The notes beneath the pieces are model-generated. The model was not told the origin of the DNA, searched no databases, and was given only the letters and a program-made list of their open reading frames with translations. Of a stretch of 64,000 nucleotides of DNA, positions 45,290-57,181 are shown piece after piece. The stretch comes from Galeruca laticollis (lineage: Eukaryota > Arthropoda > Insecta > Coleoptera > Chrysomelidae). Every line of letters starts with the position of its first letter. Within the stretch, counting starts at the first letter, position 1. A program made the translations under genes and the position numbers. The stretch spans positions 293,826,246 through 293,890,245 of the forward strand of contig OY998175.1 of assembly GCA_963921935.1 (NCBI GenBank), written 5' to 3'.

Positions 45290-46408
45290 TATGCCATACA
45301 ATATCCCCAAAGACGTCATCCCGGTAGCACAGTTTTTCGTCGACTCATACACCGTTTAAGAACGACTGGAAATGTAAATTTTCCTGCATTAAGAAGACGC
45401 GGCAGAGGTCGTTCAGAGGAAAATACAATAAATGTTTCGGCATATGCGCAATTTAATCCGCATTTAAGTATTAGGGCAATAAGTAGAAACTTGGAAATAA
45501 GCAGAACCAACGTTCAACGTATTTTGACAGGACACAGGTAAATTATGATGTAAAAAGATATGTTTCTTAAGAAAAATATACCCGCATAATATTATTTGTG
45601 AGCATGGTTATATGTTAACATAATAATTTATTGATCATTCCGGAAAGATATTCAATAGGACATTATATTTCTTTTAGATTTCATCCATATCATATAGTAC
45701 TGCATCAACAGTTGGTTGATCGTGATTACGACAGAAGGTGGATTTTTGCAACTGGTACATATGGTATATGACGACCCTCAATTACTGTCACGTATTTTGT
45801 GGTCAGACGAAGCTACATTTAGTAGTGATGGTACGATTAACCGGTATAATATGCACTATTGGTCACAGAATAATCCACGCTGGATGGAACAATTTCAGTA
45901 TCAGGGGCGATGGTCGGTGAATGTATGGTGTGGTATTGTAGATGGTCAGATAATTGGACCTTTTATTTTTGGCAACGCAATTAACGGGGAACGCTACCTA
46001 AATTTTATAAGGGATGAACTACCACTTCTTCTAGAAGATATATCACTAGCAACTCGTAGGTCTATGTTGTTTCAGCACGATGGGTGTCCGGCGCATTTCT
46101 CCAGACAAGTAAGAGAGTTTTTAGATAATGCTTACCCTGATAGGTGGATAGGACGTGGAGGCCTATTTTTTTGGCCAGCTAGGTCACCAGACTTAACCGT
46201 CTTAGATTTCTATCTCTGGGGTCGGATTAAAGACCTTGTTTGTGCAATTAGACCCACTACTAGAGACAACATGATCGAAAGAATACGAAACGCCATTCAG
46301 AGTATTTCGAGAGCAGAAATTGAGCCTGCTGTTCAATCTATCCTTCAAAGAATAAATGCTTGTATCGAAAATGATGGGCGACAACTTGAACATTTAGGTC
46401 GTCACTAG
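45290..46408 (+). pseudogene. DD41D transposase with a spliced intron
   Basis: Exon 1 (about 45290-45537) carries a basic linker and HTH (LSIRAISRNLEISRTNVQRI). An intron with GT..AG ends (45538-45677, 140 bp) follows. Removing it joins the frame in the middle of an arginine codon and continues into the family phrase FHPYHIVLHQQLVDRDYDRR. The DDE domain lies in the frame 45716-46408: WSDEATF (first Asp), FQHDGCPAHF (second Asp), WPARSPDLTVLDF (third Asp), with 41 residues between the last two. The C-terminus is complete. Two small frameshifts at about 45735-45765 break it between splice site and catalytic domain. The 41-residue spacing matches the reported DD41D (rosa/visitor-type) group, as recalled. 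Confidence 0.8.
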
Positions 46409-46422
46409 CGAGGTACCTTAAG

Positions 46423-46839
46423 CTATATTTCCATTTTAACTTCCATAACGCAGTTTCCCGCTGACAGCATAAGTAATATTGACATAATAATTGAAACTAT
46501 TATTAATAGAACAAGGAAAGACAATTTTGAGGTGTCAAAAAATGTTAAAATCCGTTCAGTCAAACCGGAGTAATTTATGTTTAAAGGAAAATGCTTAAAA
46601 TTTACACATTTCTTAGGATATCTTGTAATACGAAAAAGATATTGACATGCGGTTTTCGCTATTCTGTTGCTAATTTGGTCTACTTTTATATTCCTCAATT
46701 AAAACTGCATGTTTCCATTCAACATTTTTCAAGGATAGCTAGATTTAATAAAAAAATAATTAGCGCCCTCTAGCGTATACGTTACTCATTAGGTTGTTTC
46801 GAAATTATAACTCTTACATTGGTAGAAAGGAGCTCTCTT
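46423..46839. repeat. Right TIR of the DD41D element, inner part
   Basis: Reverse complement of the inner part of the left TIR. It is cut at 46839 by the hAT insertion, and the outer part continues at 51531-51903. Confidence 0.9.
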
Positions 46840-49800
46840 CAGTGGCGGATTTATAGATTTGCCGCCCGTAGGCTATTCAATTTTTGCCGCCTCTAAATTT
46901 TGATATCTTAGTCCACAATCATATCTATTTTCTATCAATAAAATTCCAACTTTATAATTTCTGCTCCATCATCTTCGTTACATCAACTTTTCCCATATAG
47001 TTATTATTATTGAGAACTATGGTACCGTGTTAGATCCTCGATGATTTTTACAGCAAAGAATTATCGAAAAGCATTATTTTAAGGAAAAAATATCTCAATC
47101 GTATACCACTTTTAAAGTAAGGTAAGGTATGTCTTAAAACTATACAATACCTCCAAAATATGAATTAAGTTTAGGTAAAAAACATACATTTGGCGAACGT
47201 TGATTAATATTTATTATTACACTCACAGTTTAAAAACAATACAATAAATATATCTTTTCTTTATTATTTGTTAGCATTATGATTTAAGTTAAATTATAAA
47301 AGCATTACAATACTTTTTTGCGAGACTTTGAATTCGCAAAATCATTTATTATATCGTCGTACGAAATCTTGTTCATTAGCTCTGACTCTATGCACAAGAG
47401 AGCTAAAGCGTTTAGCTTTTCTTGACTTAAAGTCGATCGTAGGTAGTTCTTTACTCTCTTCAAGCAAGAGAAGCTTCCTTCACCTGAACAATTTGCCGCT
47501 GGTGTACAAAGAGCCATACGAAGTGCTATATCCAAGTTTGGATAAATGTTTCCTAGATTCTGTTCTTGCAGGAATGAAGACAGACTTATTAATGATCCAG
47601 AAATTGGTTTTATTGAAATCCTTTCCGACGAAAGGTAGCTTTGAAAGTGTAGTAATTCCTGAACTAAGTCTGTTTCTAAATCATTAGGATACATTTTTTG
47701 TAAAAAACTGGCTTTTTCTGTCAGAACTGATGGTAACAACTCATTCATTTTGGTAAGAAATGAAAATTTTTCGTTAAATCCTTGATAAGCCTCTTGCCGT
47801 TTTGCTAGGATATTAGTCTATCTATGACAACGAGAAACGTATTAACCCTGAAGTGATCACTCGCAGCTATTCCAATATCTTCATCTGGTGTCTCATCAAA
47901 TCTTTCTTTTCTTTTTGGTTGTCTTTTTTTCATCTCTCTTGTATATTCTTTCGATACACTTAACTCGATCGCCTTTTCTTCGAAGTACTTGAAATTCTCT
48001 CGTTCAGCTATGAAAAACTTACGAAGTGATTCGTAAAGATCAGCAACGGTAATCAAATCTATGTTAGAAGTCTTAATTTGAACATTCACTTTGTTTATTC
48101 TCTCTAAAAAAACAACCCATACAACAACCATTACCGCCGTTTCCAGTTTTTCTAAATTCAAAAGTATTCCCGCCGCTTCCTGTCGCGTTACAGGCTTTTC
48201 GGTACAGTCATCGTTGATTGATTGCAAAGTTTTAAGAACTTCGGGCCAAGATTTTTTTAAACTTTTACATGCATCCTCTCTAGCTGACCAACGTGTCAGA
48301 TTTACCCTTTTAACACTTTTTCCTTTTCCGATTTCAGTCATTAACTTTTGCCAGCGTTGTGTGGAGTTCACAAAAAAACGTAGATTTCCTGTAGCAACAT
48401 GAAAAAGCGACACGCTTCTGTAGACGATTCAGCAGCCGCAGTTGCCACTAAATTCAAAGAATGGGCAGAACATGGCACAAAAAAAGCGAAAGGGGCTTGG
48501 TCACGAATTTTAGCTTGCAAGACATTGTATATGCCAGACATATTCGCGGCATTATCATATGATTGTCCTCGGCAGTCTTCAATATTTATACCCAGTGTTT
48601 CGAGTTCGGAAGTAATGGCAGAAAATATTTCTTCAGCTTTATGTCCCACTGACGGCAAAAACTTGAGAAATCTTTCACAGGGTTTACCTGAATCTAAAAC
48701 GTATCTAATGACAAGCGTAAGTTGGTCTATATGGGTTATATCTGGTGTTGAATCAATGATGAGGGAAAAATATTTCGCCTTTTTTATCTCATCTCTAATC
48801 TGTTTCAAGACTTTATCACCCATTAAGAGAATGAACTCATCGCAAATGGTCTTTGATAAGTAACTGGTACTTCCTGATCCTTGATTGCCAAATCGTTCAA
48901 TATGACGAGCTAAAAAAGGATCAAATTCTGCTAATATTTCTAAAACCATACAATAATTTCCATTATGTAGATCTCCGAACTTTTCATTTTTTCCTCTAAA
49001 AGAAAGACCTCTTGAACACAGTCGCTTCACAACGGCTACAACTCTCATCAGAACATTTCTCCAGTAAGTAATTTCTTCATCAATCTGGACCTGTAGTAGA
49101 TTATCGAGTCGGCCATCAATTTTATTCCTATCTCTCAAACTAAGGATACTAGATTTATGACGTGCAGAATTTTCATGTTGAGCTACTCGATGTTCTGCAT
49201 TTTTCCAGTCATTGAATCCCCCCTTCTCAAAATGAGTTCTACACTCCAATGGACCAAATGCCAAACAGGGTCCACAATACACAGATTTTTTACTTTCAGA
49301 ATAAACTAGCCAATTTCTGTCTTTCACTTCATTATTTCTCATTTTTATTTGGAAAATACTAACTGGCAGAAAACGACGCTGATCAGAATATATTCTTTCA
49401 CTTTTAGAGATGTCACAAGATTTGTTTTGATCAAAACCGTACTTGCGATAACTTCCCGCAAGTTATCGTTAATTTCCCACAGCGCTGGATCTTTGTTTAG
49501 GCTTATGGTTGATTGTAGTTCCACGTTACTTGTACTTGACGTCTGATTCTGAGACATATCTTCAATTGTGAGGCTTATAGATGATTCCTCTTTTGCCTCT
49601 CTATCAAAAACATGAAGATCTGTTTTTTCAAAATCAGAATGTTTAATGGGCAACGGTTGTTCTGGAACAGCAGAATATATATCGGTCACATCTTCTTTAG
49701 ATTGTGTTGTATCAAGACATATGTTTGAAGCTTCCGGGCTCAAAACACTGCTTTTACTTTCAGTTTTATAAAAACTGTCAATTTTTACTGTCTGTCGAAT

Positions 49801-51522
49801 GATTTCTTTTTGCTCTTCTCTTTTAATTTTTGCTCTTTTCTTGTACTCACCTCCACTAAGTCGCTTTCGTCCATTACTCATTCTAACAATTTTTGATTGA
49901 AAAACTGAAACAAAACAATATTCAATTAAAAGTTTCACACGCTTTGCTTATTAATGAATGAATCAACGTAATCACTCGAATTATTTATTCAATATAAATT
50001 TTTATTGTACTCACCAGAGATGTTATAGTATAAAATTATTCACACATTCCACGAAACACTTCAAGAAATTACAGTACACAACTAGAAATATGGGTTCCCT
50101 TAAATATTAGCATTAATATAGTGTTAGAAATTGCAGGGCGCAAACATCAAAAGTGACTTTTCTCATGTTTTTGAACTAAATAGAAGACGTGAATTCCTCG
50201 TTGGTATAGCCACACTATCACTATATCTGTCTCACTTACTCTCGAACTCAATGCTTCGACGCAACGTATGTATACATCAGGAGCCCGCTTCGGCTCACGT
50301 AGTCACCCTATCGCACTGCACTTGTACTATCCATTAATCCATTCAGCCAGACACTCTTACCGAATCGTCATGTCGTTTGTTCTGGCGTTACAATACAAAT
50401 ACGACTACGCAATTGCATGCCTTAAGTGCGAAGCGCGTAGTAAGTATGCTCTACTCTTGCCTTAAAATCTAAATCCGATGTTTTCTCACATTAAACCGTA
50501 CCTAACAAATATGATGTACATGAATATTATTTAAAAACTATGAGTTATGATTAATTATTTTTTATTCAAAAGGAAGTAATTTTAATGCCATATCGTATGA
50601 ATTTTGGATGATCGTGTTCACAGTAAACACGATAACTTTCGAAAAAATAATTTTTTCACTTCAATTTTTTTTAATATACTTGTTTAACTGGAGAGAAGCC
50701 GTTGAATAAAAAATTGCAGCTGAGTATTGTTTTATCTTATTATAATTAATTCATTCCGATTGGCATTTTTTGAAAAAGTTGGCTTTGCGAAAAAGTTATC
50801 AAATCTACTGATGTAAACATTCCATTTAAATAATTCGTGTACGACATGAGCGCTCGAGGCCTGCTCATTTGGATTTTCCAAACTTTTTCTTACTGCAAAT
50901 AAAATAATTAACTGATAAAATGTATCAATTTTCTAATGAGCAAATTGTCTCACTTCATATTTTGTGGAGGGAATTTTTTTATTGTCAAGTCACAGTCGTT
51001 CAACTATCAGTTATTTGATTAATATGATCTCTATAAGATATTGAACTAGTTTTTTATTTAATAAAAATTAGTCAATTTCAGTCAGTATTTTTATTAGACC
51101 ATCGATATTATATCGATTGAATTGGGTAAGCAGATCTCATAATTATTAGGTACACGGAGAAAAAATTATAGCAGTTATCAGTGAAGAATATATGTAAAAA
51201 TTACTAAATTTCGATTATAATATCGAATCGCGATATTCTTAAAGTTCATAATCATTAATGTATAATTAGTAAAGCGTTTAGGAATTGTTCATGCAGAGAT
51301 GTTGAAATATTTATTAATTAGCACTGTATATGAGAATATTTCGATTTTTGTTAAATATTTTAATTTCTCTCCAATTTTCGAAATTCGTATTATGTGTGTG
51401 TATAATAATTTTTTTTTTAATTTGTAAACCGAAATAATAAATTTATGAACTAAATTTGCCGCCCCTTAAAATTTGCCGCCCTAGGCTCCAGCCTACTCAG
51501 CCTGCTGGTAAATCCGCCACTG
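46840..51522 (-). mobile_element. hAT transposon with intact ends and 8-bp target duplication
   Basis: The ends are CAGTGGCGGATTTA (46840) and TAAATCCGCCACTG (to 51522), perfect inverted repeats of 14 bp. GCTCTCTT occurs immediately outside both ends (46832-46839 and 51523-51530), the 8-bp duplication diagnostic of hAT elements. Just inside both ends there is a similar GCCGCC-rich phrase. Length 4683 bp. The transposase is on the minus strand. The region 49939-51440 is AT-rich with no gene. Confidence 0.95.
47305..49880 (-). pseudogene. hAT transposase (ZMYM1/DUF4371-like), four broken frames
   Basis: Minus strand, in order. 49938-49345 is an N-terminal low-complexity Ser/Glu/Lys region. 49342-48368 holds the TTF-type zinc-binding part (NWLVYSESKKSVYCGPCLAF, then HRVAQHENSARHKSS) and DUF4371 with catalytic-region phrases FSLIIDSTPD and CRGQSYDNAANMSG. 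48413-47805 is the helical insertion. 47748-47305 is the hAT dimerisation domain (FSCLKRVKNYLRSTLSQEKLNALALLCIE). Frames change near 49440, 48400 and 47790, and a stop interrupts near 47815. It is a full-length gene by domain order, but not functional as read. Confidence 0.85.
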
Positions 51523-51530
51523 GCTCTCTT

Positions 51531-51903
51531 CAAAAAGACTAAGTTTGCATAGATAGGTTAAGTAGAACTGGAATTACAGGCGTTTTTTCATAAAAAAATT
51601 CCCGCTTCCTCCCTCCTCTTATTTGAAGAGATAGACTAAAACATGTAAAATCAAATATACGCTGAATTTCTTGAAGAATACGATAATCATAGTTTAAATG
51701 CATCTTAATTAGGCAAAATTTGTAAATTATTCATTTTATAATTTTTGGTATTTAATTACGCCCTCTGGCGGTGGACCTACAACTCTGTAAATAATTTCCA
51801 GGTTTTTCTCGAGGTCACTTTTGTTATAAATTTTTTTTCCCGAAGCTGTACTATAAACGGTTCCCGAGATATGGCCGATAGCCATTCTTATTGAGACACC
51901 CGG
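51531..51903. repeat. Right TIR of the DD41D element, outer part
   Basis: Continuation of the right TIR after the hAT insertion; mirror image of 44292-44665. Confidence 0.9.
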
Positions 51904-51905
51904 TA

Positions 51906-52639
51906 CATACCAGTATATATTAATATTTTTAAGGACCTCCTTGATAATATCCATACGTACACACACACACACACTGGCTGAATAATAAACGGAAAACTTC
52001 TGTATATAGTAGCTTCTGCTATTTCATCCCCAACCTCTTGAGCTTTATGTACAAACTTATTAATCTATGAGTAGATTCCATAAAGTAAGGGTTGAGACAG
52101 TATATTTGAATAATCTTTATTTTCAGTAAAACGTTTTACATTCTATATATCAATTCAGTGAATACATAAAGTCAAATGAGTCCAACCTTTAATAAAAAAA
52201 ATTTAAATTTATCCATTCAAACGAATGATTATATGGAAAGAAAGCAATAATTTCATTCTGTACAAAAAATAAACAATGTGGTCCTTGTACGGATTCTCTT
52301 GCCAATATACGAATACAAATAAAAGGAGACAAAGCAAATTATGAAAAAAAGTGAGAGAGTTTAAAAAAACAATTATCAAAAGTAATATGTACTCAATGGC
52401 ATACAAATGGAAATTAGTATATTAAACTACAAGGCTTCGCTTCGGGCATTATGGCTCGCATATTGTCGGCCCGTGTATGTGTTTGGGGTAAAACATACAA
52501 TTATTAGACAGTTAATAATTTTCTCTCTTAAAATGTCTGTAAATTGGTTAATTTGCATATTTTTTTGAGCTCTTTTTTGCTGAAAGTTCACAGTTACTAC
52601 TCTGTACTGTACCTAACAGTTTCAAAAAAATTTAAAAAT
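51906..52639. other. AT-rich DNA with a short (AC)n run
   Basis: An (AC)n run of about 8 units lies at 51959-51974. The frame at 52209-52406 is hydrophobic low-complexity without family signal. Nothing else seen. Confidence 0.5.
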
Positions 52640-53256
52640 ATTCACAAAAATAATATAGTTATTGAACGGTTTTGACAGATATTAGATATTTTTTGTTAGT
52701 TATGTAATCATGAAAAGACTTACCTCTAGTGTTAATATCGTTGCTGCCCCAGCTTATGTGGTGAGAGTTTGAATCGCAGCCTATTAACAATTCAAGCTTC
52801 TGGGTGAGACAGTGTTCCTCAAGGTCCTCCAATTCCTTTATTGGTGGTGGTTTTGATGCGTCTGAGGGGAGGTATGCGGATGCCAGTAATAACACTTTCT
52901 TTTGACCTTTATGTGCATATTCAATCTTCACTACCGTTAGGTCGGAGGACGAAAAATGCGTCAGAGGGTAGGTCTTTAAATTCCTAGGGACGTATATGGC
53001 CGTCCTAGGTTGCTGATTGCTTGAGAATTAAACCTTTTGGATTGTTTAGACCCATGATTTTGGTTTGTCTTATCCAGGGTTCTTGAATAAGTGCTACTGT
53101 GTCCTGCATCACATCAAGGTGGCGGCATAGTGTTGCCGAGGCCACCTTTTTGTGTTGTAGGTTACACTGAATAAATCTTACCTTTTCATTGGCAATCTCC
53201 GCTTGGTGGTGGTGGGATGGATTTTGATTTCTTTTAGGCCATCTCCACTTCCTCAC
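52640..53256 (-). pseudogene. LINE ORF2 start: endonuclease fragment
   Basis: Minus strand. 53256-53005 reads VRFIQCNLQHKKVASATLCR and LIQEPWI, the start of an apurinic-like endonuclease. 52931-52659 reads LLIGCDSNSHHISWGSND, its G-D-x-N active-site region with some change. A frame shift lies at about 52940-53000. The sequence stops matching after the endonuclease middle, so the RT is absent: this is a 5' fragment of a LINE, an unusual class of remnant. Confidence 0.75.
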
Positions 53257-53985
53257 TTGGAGGTGGGTTGACGTCGCCTGTATCCTGGCTTAGAGGTGTT
53301 TGTTCTGCCAGGAGACTGTCGGTCGCCATCTTGGAGGGTGGTTCGACAGTCTCCACAGAAGCAACAGCTCATTTGTGGCTCCTCGGATGGGAGAGGGGAA
53401 TTCGTGCTCGATCTCCTCCGTTCCAGGTCGAGTTTTTTTGTTATAACAATCAATGAGGTGAACGCGTAGCTCATCCTCATTGATCGTTTTTCTAGAACTC
53501 TCATTTCGTCGTCTCCTATGCCGAAGAAGAAGAGGTGCCTTTTGGTATTGACCTTCGCTTCGCGATGGAAGGAAAACTATGGATCCACCCGAAGGTCTGG
53601 GTTTTGTTTTCCTAGCCGGCAAAGCAGATCCTCTTTATCACACATGTCAGCGCGAGCTTCGCTAGGGACCCAGATGATGGCTTTTGTCAGCTGGGGGAGG
53701 TTGTCGACGTGCATCACGTCGAGTTTAGCCTTCTTCCACGGTTTCAGTTCTGAAACCGTGTTCCTTAGCCATTCTGGCGTTTCGTCATTATCGCAGGTGA
53801 CTGATTATTTGAGTGCGACCATAACCTAAAAGTAGGTGGTTTTTTCTGACTACCGGAGGCGGACATTAGGGTTTTGTTAAAAGCCTCCATTAGCTGTATT
53901 TTGACAAGGTGTCCATTATCGGTAATCATTTCACCGTATGGATCGGCCTTGTCTATAATAGCGTAGAAGAGTTCAGTCATTTATA
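53257..53985 (-). pseudogene. LINE ORF1 remnant with DUF4780-like domain
   Basis: Minus strand, just upstream of the endonuclease. Between 53770 and 53560 one frame reads AKLDVMHVDNLPQLTKAIIW, then LLCRLGKQNPDL, typical of the DUF4780 domain found in insect retroelement ORF1 proteins. 53622-53253 continues in two alternating frames and is rich in Pro, Ser and Arg with a C-x2-C pair (CCFCGDC). Several frameshifts. It ends near the start of ORF2, as expected for one element. Confidence 0.55.
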
Positions 53986-54725
53986 TGCGGTTACGAATAC
54001 TTATGCACATATAATAGACACGTTTACCGTTAGATGACTATAGGTGCTGGAAAAAACACGGTAGTATATATTCCAAGCCTATCCCATAATTATACTTTCT
54101 CCTCTATATCATTTGATAATGCAGTTATCAAATTGGTACCCAAATTATTATTCATCTTTCTTTATTCGACATATCCCTCCTATAAGTGGGACAATAATTT
54201 TAGTGGAAAAAACATTAAACTAAACATAAATTAACTTACAAATTTACCTCGGGTTCCTTAGGAAGGAGATGCATTTTAATATCCTTACTTGTATTCTTAC
54301 AAGGGGGGAACAATACAGTATTGACACATGATGTACAGTTTTCTATAGTTTTTTCTTCGAAGAAAATTTGCGGAAAATGGAAATTATTTATTCTTTCCAG
54401 TACCATAATTTTTGTACGGCATGAGGTTTTTGTGTCTCAGTTTTCCAATATCTAGCTTGGTTCGAAATGCCGTACATTCAGATTTAATTAATTTACCAGG
54501 TACAAAAATACCAAGTTTGACTTTTCGCAGATAACCCATGTGCCACGCAAAATAGACGGCATAGTGCTCAAACGTTTTTCTTTAGGCGGTAGTACTTAGT
54601 TGATGGGCACTCATGGTGCCGAACGTAAGTAGTAAAGTTTTTCCGTCCGGCTCTTAGTCTATTAATATTAAATAAAAATAATCACTAAAAATATTCTCTA
54701 TATTCGCGCTATATTCTCTTACAAC
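53986..54725. other. AT-rich noncoding DNA, no gene seen
   Basis: The frame at 54034-54234 has no family signal. No repeat recognised. Confidence 0.45.
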
Positions 54726-54729
54726 AATC

Positions 54730-55190
54730 TTGATATTTAAACTTTTAAGAAGACAATCCAAATTAAGAACATACAAGTCAATTATTCGCCCGGTGGTTAC
54801 ATATAGCAGCGAAGCCTGGACCCTTAATCAACGGGAAATAAATAAGCTGATGAGGCAACAGTATACTGGAGAAGACGCCACAATGTTGAGTTGTCAGCGC
54901 TGTATGGCAGTGAGAACATAGTCAGACACATAAAGGCTAATCGCATAAAATAGGCAGGGCATGTATTGAGATCAGAGGACCACAGATTGTTAAAAACAGT
55001 ATTCCCTGAGAGACCAGATGGTAGAGGATCAATAGGCCAGGAAACGATGGAAAGATGCCGTCGCAGCAGATGTGTCTAGAATAGGAATCCAACAGTGGGA
55101 AATGGAAGCACAAGATCGAGGAAGATTGAGGGCGATAGTGGATGCGGCCAAGACTCCCCAGAGTTGTAGGGTCAGGAAAAGAAGAAAGAA
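54730..55190 (+). pseudogene. RTE-like LINE, 3' end of ORF2
   Basis: The plus strand reads SKLRTYKSIIRPVVTYSSEAWTL, the RT connection phrase of RTE-type LINEs. After a stop near 54920, other frames read ENIVRHIKANRI, then DAVAADVSRIGIQQWEMEAQ and GRLRAIVDAAKTPQSC, the usual C-terminus. Three frameshifts or stops. An A/G-rich 3' tail follows. Confidence 0.7.
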
Positions 55191-55429
55191 AGAAGAATCA
55201 CTAAAAAACAAAAAAATGCTTGTTTATACAAATTATTATAATAATAACTGTATAATACACGATCGACGAAGTTGAAGCATACTATCAAAATGATAGAGGT
55301 TATTCAAATGGCGGGTTTTTTAAAATCTGACAGATAGCGCTACCAACGATAGGTGGAATAACTAAATAAACGAGTTGAAATTTATAGTGGGAATGTATAT
55401 AGCATACACGAAGAAGACTAAGTAGTCAA

Positions 55430-55712
55430 CCGAGACGTACCAGCGAGTGTCAAGCTTCAGGCAACTAGATCTGCGAGACCGTTTTGCTACTACACGTCAA
55501 ATTGCTGATCAATGGTTTGGAGAGGGAGGGTGACCTGTTACTACGCGTACACAATATCGCTGCATTCGGGCCTTTGGTCTCTTTCCATAGCATTCACGAT
55601 TAGTACTTCCTTTGACTGCGGACCACTACCGTCAACGTTTGAGCTGATACTGATAACGGTAGCACTGTGAGGCAGAATGGCGTAATATCGTATTCAGCGA
55701 CGAATGACGGAT
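55430..55712 (+). pseudogene. Tc1-type transposase fragment
   Basis: The plus strand reads LDLRDRFATTRQIADQWFGE, an HTH phrase of Tc1-like transposases. With stops it continues through LVLPLTADHYRQRL to EAEWRNIVFSDE, the first catalytic motif. The match ends abruptly there, where the next LINE relic begins. It has no inverted repeats. It belongs to a different Tc1 group from the DD41D copies. Confidence 0.6.
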
Positions 55713-56440
55713 ATAGAAACTCTGCATACATAAGTGTTTTCCTCAAAGAAATCTTACGATATTCAGCAATTGTGCATACATCTTCAAATCTCATTCATTT
55801 TATTGGTTTGCCATTGATGCTTTCAAGACATCCCATACTTGAGACCCTGTCGGCTTTTTCTAGATCTGAAAATACGCTCATCTTCTCTTCAATTGCTTTT
55901 TGTTTATGGAAAATATGTGATATTGTGCGCTTCTTCCGCTTCTAAATTTACTTTGGGCCTCGTGGAGTGTATTTTCGAGAATCCTCTTTATTAATATTTT
56001 GTCTATAATTCTATCAAAAAAGTTTAATGTGATGCAAAGGAGAGATACGTATCCATTTCTCTGTATTTGTTGTATTCTGTTCTGTTTAGTTTTTCTTATT
56101 TATCGGTATAATTAATGATTTTTCCCAACCTTGTGGTAATTCTTCTTCTTTCCATATTCTATCATAAATATGTAGCAATAATTATTTTACTTTGTGCCAT
56201 ATATTTTTTATTGTACCTGCTGTTATTTTATCCAATTTTGGTGCTTTTATATTTCTAAGCTTTTGTATAGCTTCTTCTAGTTCAGACATGTTCATTTTTT
56301 CTTCTGCATCTGTCATTTGTTGTTTTATTCACAGTTCGTAATCTACTTTTCCATTAAATAACTCTTGGAAGTAATCGTAGAGCTTTTATTTTTCTGTTGG
56401 ATCTGCAAAACAAACTATAATTTTATCTGCTATTGATTAC
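55713..56440 (-). pseudogene. RTE-like LINE, reverse transcriptase front half
   Basis: The minus strand from about 56420 reads ELEEAIQKLRNIKAPKLDKI, then IYDRIWKEEELPQGWEKSLI, the conserved entry to the RT domain. It continues with a degraded LLHHIKLF and a motif A region (FSDLEKADRVSS, about 55860). It stops before YADD, next to the Tc1 fragment. Many stops. Similar in type to the plus-strand RTE end at 54.7 kb, but whether both come from one element cannot be decided. Confidence 0.65.
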
Positions 56441-57120
56441 AGCGAAAATTGTGCTTTTTCGCTATTTTGTCATCAACATACTCTCCGTGTAGTTTTTTCT
56501 CGGTATATATTAGAATTTAAACCATTCTGCATTTTTATTGGACGCAATAGTAGTAATCACATGACGCAATTTACTTTGACCAGCATGTTGGAAAATGAGG
56601 TTTCATATAAATCTAGATCAATTTCCTAATAGTAGTCACCATATTTTTTCTTTTAGAATAACCACAATTCATCCTAAATAAACGAAATTAAAGTATATCA
56701 ACAACTAGCTATAGAAAAAATTGCTTGATAGAAGATATAGGGGTAGAAACAGGCAGAAATGGACACATATATAAACGATTACGACATTCAATATAAATGA
56801 ATAGAATCCAGACACGAAAATGGCATAACGCATTTTTAAGCGCAGAGATTGATTGAGAATTTCACAATCGAGGGGATTCGGTTTCAGAACTGGCTACATC
56901 ATACATAATACATCATATAATGCCTTTTCATTTTCGAAAAAAAAATGTTCCTAATTCGTGACGTGGACAGAATTTGACACTGAAGCTTGTTTATTTCTAG
57001 TTTTAACTGCAATATGTGGGAAATGAAGTAGGGGAGAAGTAAGTACTTGAATATTAATAGGGGACGTGCTTCCAAAGAATTTCGAGAGATCACGTATCAT
57101 ACCACATATTCTCAATTTCG

Positions 57121-57181
<61 letters not shown>

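Larger units (their letters stand above)
44292..51903 (+). mobile_element. DD41D Tc1/mariner transposon with ~790-bp TIRs, interrupted by a hAT element
   Basis: The ends CCGGGTGTCCCAATAAG (44292) and CTTATTGAGACACCCGG (to 51903) are flanked by TA on both sides (44290-44291 and 51904-51905), the standard target of this superfamily. The TIRs span 44292-45078 on the left and 46423-46839 plus 51531-51903 on the right, about 790 bp each. A hAT element occupies 46840-51522. Without it the transposon is about 2.9 kb. Confidence 0.85.

Noticed and set aside
44637..46773. Similar small ORFs in opposite orientation (44637-44912 and 46591-46773)
   Set aside because: They are mirror images within the two TIR arms of the DD41D transposon, not a gene pair.
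47328..48863. Plus-strand ORFs of 103-154 residues within the hAT
   Set aside because: They are antisense shadows of the minus-strand transposase domains.
57123..57178. Long TA run considered as an origin or insertion mark
   Set aside because: Several such runs occur in this AT-rich window; this one has no element on either side and no further signal.
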